DNA from: DATLNF01 sp035536235
Lineage (GTDB): Bacteria > Actinomycetota > Actinomycetes > BP-191
Direction of reading: 5' to 3'
DNA: 64,000 nt
Assembly (NCBI GenBank): GCA_035536235.1
Contig: DATLOQ010000045.1
Location: 1-64,000 of the forward strand
The position numbers and the translations under genes were made by a program. Below the pieces are notes generated by a model. It made no database searches and was not told the DNA's origin. It saw only the letters and a program-made list of their open reading frames with translations. How positions within the stretch are numbered: the first letter of the stretch is position 1; each line of letters begins with the position of its first letter. This document shows positions 49,182 to 57,727 of this stretch, in pieces.

Positions 49182-50144
49182 GTCGGAGAGGATAGCCGAG
49201 CCTTCGGGCGGCTCGTCGGCGTCCGGATCGCGGGGTGCGGTAGCCGGGTCGTCCCGGAAGCGCCGGGTCTGTGCCTCGATGAGCACCACCAGCAGTACGC
49301 CGTAGACCGGGAGGTGCCCGATCAGCTCCCGCCAGCCGAGCAGCGGCAGGGTGGCGTTGAACGGAATGCCGACGAGTACGACGGTGAGCCGCGGCAGCCG
49401 GCCCGATAGGAGCAGCGCACCGAGGGTCAGCTCGATGGCGGCCGCCGTCCAGATGAACTGGTCGGTGGTGAAGATCCCGAGCTGCTCGTAGATGTTGAAG
49501 GAGGACTCGAGCTCGAGGAAGGCGCGAGCCAGGCCCGGGTTCAGCAGCTTCTCGGAGAAGGCCAGCAGCATCAACGCCACTCCGGTCAGCACGCGCATCA
49601 CGGTGGCGGCTGTCGGGTTGACCTCAGCCCGCTCCTGGGGAGTCGCGCCCCGGCCCCGGGCGAAGGCGAGGTAGACCGCCGCACCGAGCAGGTCGGCGCG
49701 CTCCAGGATCGGCAGGAGGCCGTAGAACGGGATGCCGATCGCGCCGGCCGCGACGAGCAGCGCGGCCGCAGCGGGACGGCGGATGCCTGTGATGAGCATC
49801 GCCGCGGTGACGACCTCCACGACGACGAGCACCCGCCCGGCGGGCCCTTCCGTCAGTCGCATCGAGGGGGCGAGATAGCCGCCATCCAGAGCGGTGCCGA
49901 GCAGTGCAAAGCCGGCGTGCAGGCCGAGCAGCCGCGGTAGCCAGGGCCGCAGCCGGACCAGCAGGTCGAGGCGGCGCAGCCGCGGCTCGCCCCACCGCCG
50001 GTCGACGTACCAGAACACCAGGCAGCTGACGAGGGCGAGCGAGACCGCGATCAGAGTCGGCACGTCGTTGAGGCGGTCGTACTCCACCGGAAACCGGCGG
50101 GGGTCGCGGACGAACCACGACTCGTGCGCAAGCACTGCGGCCAT
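49167..50144 (-). CDS. DoxX-like membrane protein
   Basis: The 325-residue protein has seven or eight membrane segments in a DoxX-like arrangement (LDGGYLAPSMRLTEGPAGRVLVVVEVVTAAMLITGIRRPAAAALLV; RVLTGVALMLLAFSEKLLNPGLARAFLE; FIWTAAAIELTLGALLLSG). DoxX-type proteins are linked to redox or quinone functions; no firm role is known. I start at MAAVLAHES (50144). The C-terminal tail is hydrophilic and its last codons run 15 bp into tRNA-Ser(GGA). Confidence 0.8.
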   Translation of the reverse strand: MAAVLAHESWFVRDPRRFPVEYDRLNDVPTLIAVSLALVSCLVFWYVDRRWGEPRLRRLDLLVRLRPWLPRLLGLHAGFALLGTALDGGYLAPSMRLTEGPAGRVLVVVEVVTAAMLITGIRRPAAAALLVAAGAIGIPFYGLLPILERADLLGAAVYLAFARGRGATPQERAEVNPTAATVMRVLTGVALMLLAFSEKLLNPGLARAFLELESSFNIYEQLGIFTTDQFIWTAAAIELTLGALLLSGRLPRLTVVLVGIPFNATLPLLGWRELIGHLPVYGVLLVVLIEAQTRRFRDDPATAPRDPDADEPPEGSAILSDGGFA

Positions 50145-50235
50145 GCGCCCATCGTCCCCCTCGCCCCGCCGAATCACTCCCCGTCACGGAGACCCCTGCT
50201 GCAGGCGAGCCCGGCCGGGTGTCTGCCGCACCCTC

Positions 50236-50241
50236 TAGACT
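50236..50241 (+). promoter_or_regulatory. TAGACT -10 box of the SRP RNA gene
   Basis: TAGACT lies eight bases before the first base of the SRP RNA, which fits a -10 hexamer for that transcript. Confidence 0.6.
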
Positions 50242-50249
50242 GCCCGGCA

Positions 50250-50337
50250 GACCCCTCGCGCGACGCGCATCCTGTGAACCTCCCCAGGGCCGGAAGGCAG
50301 CAAGGATAAGCGGGCTCTGCCGGGTGCGCGGGGGGTC
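50250..50337 (+). ncRNA. ffs: Signal recognition particle RNA, bacterial small type
   Basis: The ends pair (GACCCC / GGGGTC) and the tip carries the invariant Ffh-binding part: GAACCTCCCCAGGGCCGGAAGGCAGCAAGG. The length, ~88 bases, fits the 4.5S-type SRP RNA. It stands just upstream of dnaX, the usual place in actinomycetes. Exact ends are by base pairing, not by experiment. Confidence 0.92.
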
Positions 50338-50343
50338 CTTCTC

Positions 50344-50361
50344 GGAGGCGGCTGCGCCTCC
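50344..50361 (+). terminator. Hairpin after the SRP RNA
   Basis: GGAGGC-GGCTGC-GCCTCC: a 6-bp perfect stem, seven bases after the SRP RNA end. It is a likely terminator, just before the dnaX leader. Confidence 0.5.
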
Positions 50362-50393
50362 ACTCCTGCTTGGTCGGAGTGGTCGGAGGACCT

Positions 50394-52346
50394 GTGGCAC
50401 TGGCTCTCTACCGGAAGTACCGCTCGTCGACGTTTGCTGAGCTGGTCGGCCAGGAGCACGTCACCGAGCCGCTCATGCAGGCCCTGCGCAACGACCGGGT
50501 GCATCACGCCTACCTCTTCTCCGGCCCCCGCGGCTGTGGAAAGACCTCGAGCGCCCGCATCCTTGCTCGTTCCCTCAACTGCGAGAAGGGTCCGACGCCG
50601 GACCCGTGCGGCACCTGTGATCAGTGCGTGGCGATCGCCGGAGGCACGAGTCTCGACGTCGTAGAGATCGACGCGGCAAGCCACGGCGGGGTGGACGACG
50701 CGCGCGATCTGCGTGAGCGGGCCTTCTTCTCCCCGGTTTCCGCGCGCTACAAGATCTACATCGTCGACGAGGCGCACATGGTCTCGCGTGAGGGCTTCAA
50801 CGCGCTGCTCAAGCTGGTCGAGGAGCCCCCGGATCACCTGAAGTTCATCTTCGCGACCACCGAGCCGGACAAGGTCATCGCGACGATCAAATCGCGCACC
50901 CACCACTACCCCTTCAGGCTGATCCCGCCGAAGAAGCTCACCGAGCTGCTGCAAGGCATCTGCGCGGCAGAGCAGGTGCAGGTAGAGGCGGGTGCCCTCC
51001 AGCTCGTCGTCCGGGCCGGGGGTGGTTCGGCCCGAGACGCTTTGAGCGTGCTCGACCAGCTGCTGTCGGGCGCGGGCGGTGAGGGCGTCACCTACGAGCT
51101 CGCCCGCGACCTGCTCGGTGTCACCGACGGGGCACTGATCGACGAGCTGGTGGACGCGGTCGCCGTGCGTGACGGCGCGGCCGTCTTCGACGTCATCGCG
51201 CGGGTCGTCGAGGCTGGCCACGACCCGCGGCGGTTCGCCAGCGACCTCCTGGACCGCTTCAAGGACCTGCTGGTGGTGCAGCGGGTGGCGGATGCCGTGG
51301 AGCGCGGCCTGGTCGACTGCCCACCCGACCTCGGTCCCCGGCTTGCTCAGCAGGCGGGCGCGTACGGCGCGGCGGAGCTCTCCCGGGCGGCCGACCTGCT
51401 CTATGCCGGACTGACCGAGATGCGCGGTACGACCAGCCCGCGGCTCACCCTGGAGCTGGTCTGCGCCCGCATCCTGCTCCCGGCCGCCGCCGCAGACGAG
51501 TCAGCGACGTTGGCCCGCCTTGATCGGTTGGAGCGGCGCCTGTCGATAGCCGGCGACGCCGCCGGTGCGGCGCCGGCACCGGCTCACGCGCAGCCAGCGG
51601 CGCCCCCGCCTCCCACGCCGACCCGGCCCGAGCGCCCGGCGCCGAGTTCCTCCCGCACAGCGGCACCGCCAGCGGGCTCGCCGACTGCACCCGCCACAGC
51701 TCCGCCCGATCGGGCTCAGGCGGTGGCATCGCCCGCGGCGGACGATTCCCCGGCGGCCCCGGCAGCGGTCGCGACGACAGCGCCCGAGGAGGCACCTGCC
51801 GGAGCGGCCGAAGGGGTCGGCGCGCTCGACGCCGCGGGGGTGCGCCGGGTGTGGGAGCAGGTGCGCGAGGCAGTGAAACGACGGAGCCGGACCACGCAGG
51901 CCCTGCTACTCGACGCGATGGTCACCGAGGTCTCGCGCACGCACGTGACGCTGTGCTTCCCGACCAGCCCGCTGGTGCGGCAGTTCGAGCGGGCCCCCAA
52001 TCCGGACAACGTCGCGGCCGCGCTGCGGGAGGTGCTGGGCGTGGAGTGGAAGGTCACGGCGATCTTCAAAGATGACGCCGGCGACTGCGTCGATGAGAGC
52101 CGAGCCGTGGCGAGCTCGACTCGCCAGCCCGCAGCGCACGACGACCCAGCATCGCACCAGCCGGCACAGCCGAGTGCGCGCGCCGCGGCGCAGGCCACCG
52201 AGAGCTTCGCTCCTGGTGACGCACCCGGCGAGGAGTCGCCCGGCGGCGCGCCGCAGGCGCCGGCTCGACGTACAGAGGAAGATCCTGCTGTCGCGCTCCT
52301 GAGGTCCAACCTCGGCGCGCGGGTGATCAGCCAGAGTGACGACTAG
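50394..52346 (+). CDS. dnaX: DNA polymerase III gamma/tau subunit
   Basis: The 650-residue clamp-loader ATPase has Walker A GPRGCGKT (44-51), a zinc site Cys63-x8-Cys72-x2-Cys75-x2-Cys78, the DEAH-like VDEAHMVSREGFNALLKLVEEPP, and sensor FATTEPDKV. Residues ~385-490 are a Pro/Ala-rich linker, followed by a C-terminal domain (VRRVWEQVREAVKRRSRTTQALL) that likely binds other replisome parts. I start at GTG 50394 after GGAGG; GTG-start with MALALYRKYRS matches relatives. No AAAAAAG-type slippery site is seen, so only the long form is expected. ybaB follows after 20 bp. Confidence 0.96.
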   Translation: MALALYRKYRSSTFAELVGQEHVTEPLMQALRNDRVHHAYLFSGPRGCGKTSSARILARSLNCEKGPTPDPCGTCDQCVAIAGGTSLDVVEIDAASHGGVDDARDLRERAFFSPVSARYKIYIVDEAHMVSREGFNALLKLVEEPPDHLKFIFATTEPDKVIATIKSRTHHYPFRLIPPKKLTELLQGICAAEQVQVEAGALQLVVRAGGGSARDALSVLDQLLSGAGGEGVTYELARDLLGVTDGALIDELVDAVAVRDGAAVFDVIARVVEAGHDPRRFASDLLDRFKDLLVVQRVADAVERGLVDCPPDLGPRLAQQAGAYGAAELSRAADLLYAGLTEMRGTTSPRLTLELVCARILLPAAAADESATLARLDRLERRLSIAGDAAGAAPAPAHAQPAAPPPPTPTRPERPAPSSSRTAAPPAGSPTAPATAPPDRAQAVASPAADDSPAAPAAVATTAPEEAPAGAAEGVGALDAAGVRRVWEQVREAVKRRSRTTQALLLDAMVTEVSRTHVTLCFPTSPLVRQFERAPNPDNVAAALREVLGVEWKVTAIFKDDAGDCVDESRAVASSTRQPAAHDDPASHQPAQPSARAAAQATESFAPGDAPGEESPGGAPQAPARRTEEDPAVALLRSNLGARVISQSDD

Positions 52347-52366
52347 ACCCACCGAGAGAAGGCACT

Positions 52367-52696
52367 ATGCGACCGCCGGCCGGCCAGCCCAACATGCAGC
52401 AGCTCATGAAGCAGGCGCAGAAGATGCAGCAGCAGATGCTGGCTGCGCAGGAAGAGCTCGCCCAGGCCGAGGTGAGCGGCAGCGCCGGCGGCGGGCTGGT
52501 GTCGGTCACCGTGCTGGGCAACGGCGAGCTGCAGTCCATCGCGATCGACCCCAGCGTCGTCGACCCCGAGGACATCGAGACGCTGCAGGACCTCATCGTC
52601 GCTGCCGTGCGCGATGCCAACCACGCGGTGTCCGAGCTGCAGGCCGAGAAGATGGGCCCGCTGGCCGGCGGCATGGGCATGCCGGGATTGGGCTAG
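52367..52696 (+). CDS. YbaB/EbfC nucleoid-associated protein
   Basis: The 109-residue protein has the YbaB dimer fold: QQLMKQAQKMQQQMLAAQEELAQAEVSG, GGGLVSVTVLGNGELQSIAIDPSVVDPEDIETLQDLIVAAVRDA and a Gly/Met-rich tail. It binds DNA and sits, as almost always, between dnaX and recR. recR starts 3 bp later, implying co-transcription. Confidence 0.95.
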   Translation: MRPPAGQPNMQQLMKQAQKMQQQMLAAQEELAQAEVSGSAGGGLVSVTVLGNGELQSIAIDPSVVDPEDIETLQDLIVAAVRDANHAVSELQAEKMGPLAGGMGMPGLG

Positions 52697-52699
52697 ACC

Positions 52700-53299
52700 T
52701 TGTACGAAGGGCCGGTCCAGGACCTCATCGACGAGCTCGGCCGGCTGCCCGGGGTGGGCCCGAAGGGCGCGCAGCGCATCGCGTTCCACCTCCTCCAAAC
52801 CGATCCGGCCGACGTGCGCCGGCTAGCGCTGGCGCTGACGGAGGTCAAGGACAAGGTCCGGTTCTGCTCGATCTGCTTCAACGTCGCCGAGCAGGAGCAG
52901 TGCCGCATCTGCCGAGATGAACGACGGGACCTCACGGCGATCTGCGTGGTGGAGGAGCCCAAGGACGTCATCGCGATCGAGAAGACCCGGGAGTTCCGCG
53001 GTCGCTACCACGTCCTTGGTGGGGCGATCAGCCCGATCGAGGGTGTCGGACCGGACGACCTGCGCATTCGCGAGCTGCTCGCCCGCCTGGCCGACGGCGT
53101 GGTGACCGAGATCATCCTGGCCACCGACCCCAACCTCGAGGGCGAGGCGACGGCTACCTACCTCGCGCGGCTGCTCAAGCAGCTCGAGCTGCGAGTGACC
53201 CGCCTCGCGAGCGGTTTGCCGGTGGGCGGTGACCTGGAGTACGCCGACGAGGTGACCCTCGGGCGGGCATTCGAAGGCCGGCGTCTGCTCGACGTCTGA
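52700..53299 (+). CDS. recR: Recombination protein RecR
   Basis: The 199-residue protein has an N-terminal helix-hairpin-helix (LGRLPGVGPKGAQRIAFHLL), a zinc finger with Cys56, Cys59, Cys68, Cys71 and a Toprim domain (ICVVEEPKDVIAIEKTREFRGRYHVLGG, EIILATDPNLEGEATATYLARLL). RecR acts with RecF/RecO in gap repair. The start codon is TTG (52700), three bases after the ybaB stop; no other start fits the family N-terminus. Confidence 0.95.
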   Translation: MYEGPVQDLIDELGRLPGVGPKGAQRIAFHLLQTDPADVRRLALALTEVKDKVRFCSICFNVAEQEQCRICRDERRDLTAICVVEEPKDVIAIEKTREFRGRYHVLGGAISPIEGVGPDDLRIRELLARLADGVVTEIILATDPNLEGEATATYLARLLKQLELRVTRLASGLPVGGDLEYADEVTLGRAFEGRRLLDV

Positions 53300-53395
53300 G
53301 CTCTGGCAACCTCCATTGACGCCCGCGCGACGGGGGAGCACGCTGCAGAAACGAAGCGCGCATTTCGGGCGTGCTCACCACTCCTAAGGGCAGCC

Positions 53396-53701
53396 ATGAT
53401 CCGCATGTCCCGTCAGCGCACTGTGATCCTGGGCGTCGCCTCGGCAGCTGTGCTTGTCTCGCCGGTGAGCGGGATCGCCGGCGCAGCCGGCCTCGACGCC
53501 CCGCAGATCGCCGACCAGCTGATCGCTCCCGGCGTCGTGACCGTCCCCGTGGTGACGGTCCCGGTGGTGACCGTTCCCGACGTGCCGGCGCTTCGCGTCC
53601 AGGTGCCCACCACCCCCGGTCTGCCGGCGGCGGCGACCCTCGACGCAGCCGTCGCTCCGGCAGCCGCGCCCGAGGTCAAGCTCTGCGACAAGGCCAAGTA
53701 G
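53396..53701 (+). CDS. Small secreted protein with VVTVP repeats
   Basis: The 101-residue product has a signal peptide (MSRQRTVILGVASAAVLVSPVSGIAGAAG) and a mature part of ~70 residues dominated by three VVTVP-type repeats and other Pro/Val/Ala-rich sequence, ending PEVKLCDKAK with one Cys. No enzyme motif is present. It might be a wall-associated or linker peptide. The DNA also shows the repeat (gtggtgacggtccc-like units). Confidence 0.6.
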   Translation: MIRMSRQRTVILGVASAAVLVSPVSGIAGAAGLDAPQIADQLIAPGVVTVPVVTVPVVTVPDVPALRVQVPTTPGLPAAATLDAAVAPAAAPEVKLCDKAK

Positions 53702-53714
53702 CCGCTCTGCTTCG

Positions 53715-54473
53715 CTAGCGGGTGGGGCTCGGCGTCGGCAGGTCCGGCAGGGCGGCGGGCCGGGCCGGTGGGTCGAAGAGTGCTGAGGCCGGCACCGGTC
53801 CTCGGGACGTCAAGATGAGGGTCCCGGTCGACACGGTCAGGCGGGTGAGCAGCCCGTCGTCGGCAAAGCAGTACTGACCGGTCTCGAAGCCGGTCGGATC
53901 GGCCGGCGCGCTGGGAGTCGCGCTGGCCTGCTCAGTCGATGCGCTGCGGCGTACGTCAAAGCACTCGGCCGCCGGCTCGCCCTCTGCCAGTGCTTTGCCG
54001 GGCTGCGTCTCGACGACGTACGACGACGGTCGCGCGGCGAGATCTGCGACGGCGTCGGAGAACAGGCGCTGCACGCCGGGATCGAAGATGTCGGGGACCG
54101 GTTCCCCCGGCCGCGCCACCAGGAAGCAGGACGGCTTGCCTGCGCTCACGCGACAGGAGACGACGGTGCCGGCGCGCTGGATGTAGATCGACGGCTCAGC
54201 GCCACCCAGCTGCACATCCACCCGGTAGCTCGGCGGTGCGGCCACGATGCGAATCGTGCCGCGGTCTCCGGTCCGGGCGTCCAAGCTGTACGTCGCGTCG
54301 TACGACGCTTTCGCGGCAAGTCCGGCCAGCTCGGCCAGCCGTCGCTGTGCTGCGCTGAGACCACCTGGCACCTTGACTGAGGGTGCCGACTCGCCGGAGC
54401 TGCCTGAGCTGCAGCCGGCGACTAGAGCGGCAACAGCGATGGCGGCGGCTGATAAGCGACGACGATTTCCCAC
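53715..54473 (-). CDS. Putative lipoprotein of unknown function
   Basis: The product of about 252 residues starts (GTG)GNRRRLSAAAIAVAALVAGCSS, with lipobox VAGC. The mature part alternates short beta-like segments (TYSLDARTGDRGTIRIV, YRVDVQLGG, TVVSCRVSAGKPSCFL, YCFADDGLLTRLTV), with paired cysteines, in the manner of secreted lipoproteins of the LolA/LppX shape, but I cannot assign a family. An in-frame ATG at 54500 is an alternative start. It is divergent from lysC. Confidence 0.7.
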   Translation of the reverse strand: MGNRRRLSAAAIAVAALVAGCSSGSSGESAPSVKVPGGLSAAQRRLAELAGLAAKASYDATYSLDARTGDRGTIRIVAAPPSYRVDVQLGGAEPSIYIQRAGTVVSCRVSAGKPSCFLVARPGEPVPDIFDPGVQRLFSDAVADLAARPSSYVVETQPGKALAEGEPAAECFDVRRSASTEQASATPSAPADPTGFETGQYCFADDGLLTRLTVSTGTLILTSRGPVPASALFDPPARPAALPDLPTPSPTR

Positions 54474-54520
54474 GCCGGCGATCGTGCCATGCCACCGCAA
54501 GCGAGCAGGCCAGGCACCCG

Positions 54521-54526
54521 TAGACT
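54521..54526 (+). promoter_or_regulatory. TAGACT -10 box upstream of lysC
   Basis: TAGACT here predicts transcription from about 54533, giving a ~57-base leader before lysC with AGGAGG at 54581-54586. No leader ORF or riboswitch-like fold is visible in it. Confidence 0.45.
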
Positions 54527-54590
54527 CGGCTCGCGTCGTCGGGCACCTGCTCGCCCTCTCGGCCCAGCCACTGCGCTCCTAGGAGGTCGT

Positions 54591-55862
54591 ATGCCGCTCG
54601 TCGTGCAGAAGTACGGCGGCTCCTCCGTGGCTGACGCCGAGCGCATCAAGCGCGTCGCCGAACGCGTGGTGGAGGCGCGTCGGACCGGGCACGACGTCGT
54701 GGTCGTCGTCTCCGCCATGGGTGACACCACTGATGAGCTGGTCGACCTCGCCCACCGGGTCACCCCACTGCCTCGCGGCCGCGAGATGGACATGCTGCTG
54801 ACGGCCGGTGAGCGCATCTCCATGGCCCTGCTCGCGATGGCGATCGCCAACCTCGGACATGAGGCGAAGTCCTTCACCGGCTCCCAGGCCGGCATCATCA
54901 CCGATTCCAAGCACGGCAAGGCGCGGATCATCGACGTGACGCCGGGGCGCATCCGCACCGCGCTCGACGAGGGCGCCATCGTGATCGTCGCGGGCTTCCA
55001 GGGAGTGAGCGTCGACTCCAAGGACATCACGACCCTGGGTCGGGGCGGCTCGGACACGACTGCGGTAGCCCTCGCCGGCGCACTGCACGCCGAGGTCTGC
55101 GAGATCTATACCGACGTGGACGGCGTCTACTCCGCCGACCCACGCGTCGTACCCACCGCTCGCAAGCTCGCTGTCGTGTCGTACGAGGAGATGCTCGAGC
55201 TCGCTGCCTCCGGCGCCAAGGTGCTGATGCTGCGCTGCGTCGAGTACGCCCGCAACCACGGCATCACCATCCACGTCCGGTCGTCCTTCAGCGGCGCGCA
55301 GGGCACGCTCATCGTCAGCCAGGAAGAGGCGGCCACCATGGAGCAGGCGATCATCTCCGGCGTCGCGCACGATGTCACCGAGGCGAAGGTCACCGTCGTC
55401 GGGGTGCCCGACAAGCCGGGCGAGGCGGCCGCGATCTTCCGGGCGCTGGCCGACGCCGAGATCAACATCGACATGATCGTGCAGAACATCTCTCAGGCCG
55501 CGACCGGCCGCACCGACATCTCCTTCACCCTGCCCAAGGACGACGGCGCGCAGGCGATGAGCGTGCTCGACAAGGTGAAGGACTCGATCGGGTTCGAGTC
55601 GCTGCAGTACGACGACCACATCGGCAAGGTCTCTCTCGTCGGCGCTGGGATGAAGAGCCATCCCGGTGTCTCCGCGACGATGTTCGGCGCCCTGGCCGAT
55701 GCCGGCGTCAACCTGGAGATGATCTCGACGTCCTCGATCCGAATCTCCGTGGTCTGCCGCGACACCGACGTACCGCCGGCGGTACGGGCGATCCACTCCG
55801 CCTTCGACCTCGACGACCCGGGCGGCGAGACGGCCGCAGTGCACGGCGGCTCCGGCCGCTAG
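54591..55862 (+). CDS. lysC: Aspartate kinase
   Basis: The 423-residue enzyme phosphorylates aspartate, the first step to Lys, Thr, Met and diaminopimelate. The kinase part begins MPLVVQKYGGSSVADAERIK and has TLGRGGSDTTAVALA. Two ACT domains follow (VTVVGVPDKPGEAAAIFRALADAEINIDMI; VSLVGAGMKSHPGVSATMFGALADAGVNLEMIS). AGGAGG precedes the ATG. As in Corynebacterium, an internal ATG at 55338 (residue 250, MEQAIISGVAHD) with GGAAGAGG eight bases upstream could give a separate beta subunit of ACT domains. Confidence 0.96.
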   Translation: MPLVVQKYGGSSVADAERIKRVAERVVEARRTGHDVVVVVSAMGDTTDELVDLAHRVTPLPRGREMDMLLTAGERISMALLAMAIANLGHEAKSFTGSQAGIITDSKHGKARIIDVTPGRIRTALDEGAIVIVAGFQGVSVDSKDITTLGRGGSDTTAVALAGALHAEVCEIYTDVDGVYSADPRVVPTARKLAVVSYEEMLELAASGAKVLMLRCVEYARNHGITIHVRSSFSGAQGTLIVSQEEAATMEQAIISGVAHDVTEAKVTVVGVPDKPGEAAAIFRALADAEINIDMIVQNISQAATGRTDISFTLPKDDGAQAMSVLDKVKDSIGFESLQYDDHIGKVSLVGAGMKSHPGVSATMFGALADAGVNLEMISTSSIRISVVCRDTDVPPAVRAIHSAFDLDDPGGETAAVHGGSGR

Positions 55863-55942
55863 ACCTGAGCTCCACGCGGTGTGCGCTCGGCTGGAGCGCG
55901 GGCCCACGCTAGATGGTGCGCCGGCGCTCCGACCTGGGCGAC

Positions 55943-57646
55943 CTAGCGGCGGCGCTGGCGGGGCGGGGGCGGGGAGACGACCGTCGACTCCTCAAGCCGA
56001 GCCTCGTCCACCGTCCACGGCGTGCCGTTCATGCCATCGGAGATGTCGCCGGCGACGAAGCGGGTGCGGGCGAACCGCAGGAGCGGCAGCGTGACCGATC
56101 CGCCGCCGACGGTGACCGAGGTGTGTGAGACGCCGGGGGTGAACCACTCGTCGTCGGAGCCGGACAGGTGGATGCCGATGCGGTGGCCGGCGAGGAAGCG
56201 CCAGTCCTGCGGGTAGAGCGTGTACGACACCGTCTGCGCCCCGGTCTTGGCCGAAGCGAACGCACCGCGCGCCACGAACGTCGCCTCGCCGTTCTCGTCG
56301 ATGTCGTAGAGGTGCGCGACGACGTTCGCGTACGGCGCGACGGTGGAGACCTTCGCCGCGATGGCGACCTCGCCGGCCAGGTGGGCGTCGTACGGCAGCG
56401 GTCGGCTGACTGTGAGGTGCCCCTGCCCGGCGCTCGCGCCGTCGGCGTTGTTGCCGGGCTCGTCGACGTAGCTGCCCTTGCGGATCGGCATCGACCAGCG
56501 CAGCGCGTCCGCCGGCGGCCACGCTGCCTCGTGCCGCCAGCGCCCCTCGCCATTGCCCTCCTGCACGGTGACGGCGGCGTCGGTCTTGGTGCGGGTCCCG
56601 CGCACGTGACGGTCGAGGAAGCGCACCGACTCGTCGAGGAATCCCTCGCGACCGACCGCAGCCTCCTGCCCCCGGACGTGGGTGTACTGGCCGAACCAGG
56701 CTTGCTTCGGGCCGCGCAGGGATGTCCAGATGGGCAGGTGCTGCGGCTTGGTATTGGCGTCGGCGAAGCCGTGCGACCACAGCACCGGCACGGTAGAGCC
56801 GGCGGCCTTGAGGTAGGGCTCTTTTCCTTTCCAGAAGCTGCTGGCTCTGTCGCGCTCGGTGTTCATCCGGGCGAGCCCGTCGGAGCGGCAGGTGGGGTTG
56901 GCGGTGAGACCGGACGCGGTCGCCGCGGCGTACTGCGGTGAAGTAGCCGTGGCCGTGTTCTGGGCGGGCCCGACGTCGTCGACGGTGTAGACACCGGTCG
57001 TCGCGTAGCGTCCGCCCGCGTAGTGCACGCCGTTCATCCAGAGCGCGGTGTACGCCGAGAGCCCCGGCGCCTGGATCACTGACGCGGCCAGCCCCCTCGG
57101 CTTCGAGGCGAGCGCCAGGACCTGCTGGGCAGCGTCGTAGGACTTGCCCCACATGCCGATCCGGCCAGTCGACCAAGGCGCCTTGGCCGCCCACTCGACG
57201 GCGACCTTCACGTCGGCCGCCTCGTCCGGGAGGTAGTAGGAGAAGCAGCCCCCGGAGCCGCCGAAGCCGCGCACGTCAACCTCGACGTAGGCCCAGCGCC
57301 CCTTGGCCCAGCCGGAGTGCTCGAAGAGCTCGGGGAAGCGCACCGGCGGCGCGCCGTCGAGGTTGCCCGGGCTGCCGGCACCGCCGTTGGGTGAGGCGTA
57401 CGGCGTCGAGACGAGCAGCACCGGGTGCCGCTCTGTGGCCTTGCGGTCGGCGGGCAGGAAGACCCCGGCGTGCAGCTGCGTGCCGTCGACCGAGGTAAAC
57501 CACGCATGCGAGTAGGTGTAGCCCTCGGGCACCGGGGCCGCGGTCGCCGGGAGCGACACCACGGCCGCAGCAACCGCGACCAGGGCGAGCAGAGCCCGCA
57601 GGAGGCGGGTCCGCCGGGAGTGGGAGTTTCCGAGGCGAGCAGTCAT
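55943..57646 (-). CDS. Secreted CocE/NonD-family hydrolase (X-Pro dipeptidyl-peptidase-like)
   Basis: The 567-residue protein has a signal peptide (LLRALLALVAVAAAVVSLPATAAP). The alpha/beta hydrolase part holds RWAYVEVDVRGFGGSGGCF, the nucleophile elbow GMWGKSYDAAQQ and WSHGFADANTKP. The C-terminal half is a jelly-roll domain (PYANVVAHLYDIDENGEATFVARGAF, WRFLAGHRIGIHLSGSDDEWFTPG). The family cleaves esters or X-Pro peptides outside the cell. It lies on the opposite strand between lysC and asd, which are adjacent in many actinomycetes, so it may be an insertion. Confidence 0.9.
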   Translation of the reverse strand: MTARLGNSHSRRTRLLRALLALVAVAAAVVSLPATAAPVPEGYTYSHAWFTSVDGTQLHAGVFLPADRKATERHPVLLVSTPYASPNGGAGSPGNLDGAPPVRFPELFEHSGWAKGRWAYVEVDVRGFGGSGGCFSYYLPDEAADVKVAVEWAAKAPWSTGRIGMWGKSYDAAQQVLALASKPRGLAASVIQAPGLSAYTALWMNGVHYAGGRYATTGVYTVDDVGPAQNTATATSPQYAAATASGLTANPTCRSDGLARMNTERDRASSFWKGKEPYLKAAGSTVPVLWSHGFADANTKPQHLPIWTSLRGPKQAWFGQYTHVRGQEAAVGREGFLDESVRFLDRHVRGTRTKTDAAVTVQEGNGEGRWRHEAAWPPADALRWSMPIRKGSYVDEPGNNADGASAGQGHLTVSRPLPYDAHLAGEVAIAAKVSTVAPYANVVAHLYDIDENGEATFVARGAFASAKTGAQTVSYTLYPQDWRFLAGHRIGIHLSGSDDEWFTPGVSHTSVTVGGGSVTLPLLRFARTRFVAGDISDGMNGTPWTVDEARLEESTVVSPPPPRQRRR

Positions 57647-57714
57647 GGCCTGATGGTTCGACAGTCGACAGGTCCCGTCCTGCTCAGGCCTCGTAGGCCC
57701 GTGCCTCCGCCTCG

Positions 57715-57727
57715 TAGACTCGGGCCT
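57715..57727 (+). promoter_or_regulatory. TAGACT -10 box giving leaderless asd
   Basis: TAGACT (57715-57720) stands seven bases before the asd ATG, identical in spacing to the leader peptide at 23980. No Shine-Dalgarno is present before the ATG, which supports leaderless initiation. Confidence 0.68.

Noticed and set aside
50394..52346. Programmed frameshift in dnaX
   Set aside because: No A-rich slippery heptamer or suitable site is visible in this GC-rich gene.
54527..54590. Lysine riboswitch or leader peptide before lysC
   Set aside because: The predicted leader is only about 57 bases and holds no start codon or conserved riboswitch-like core.
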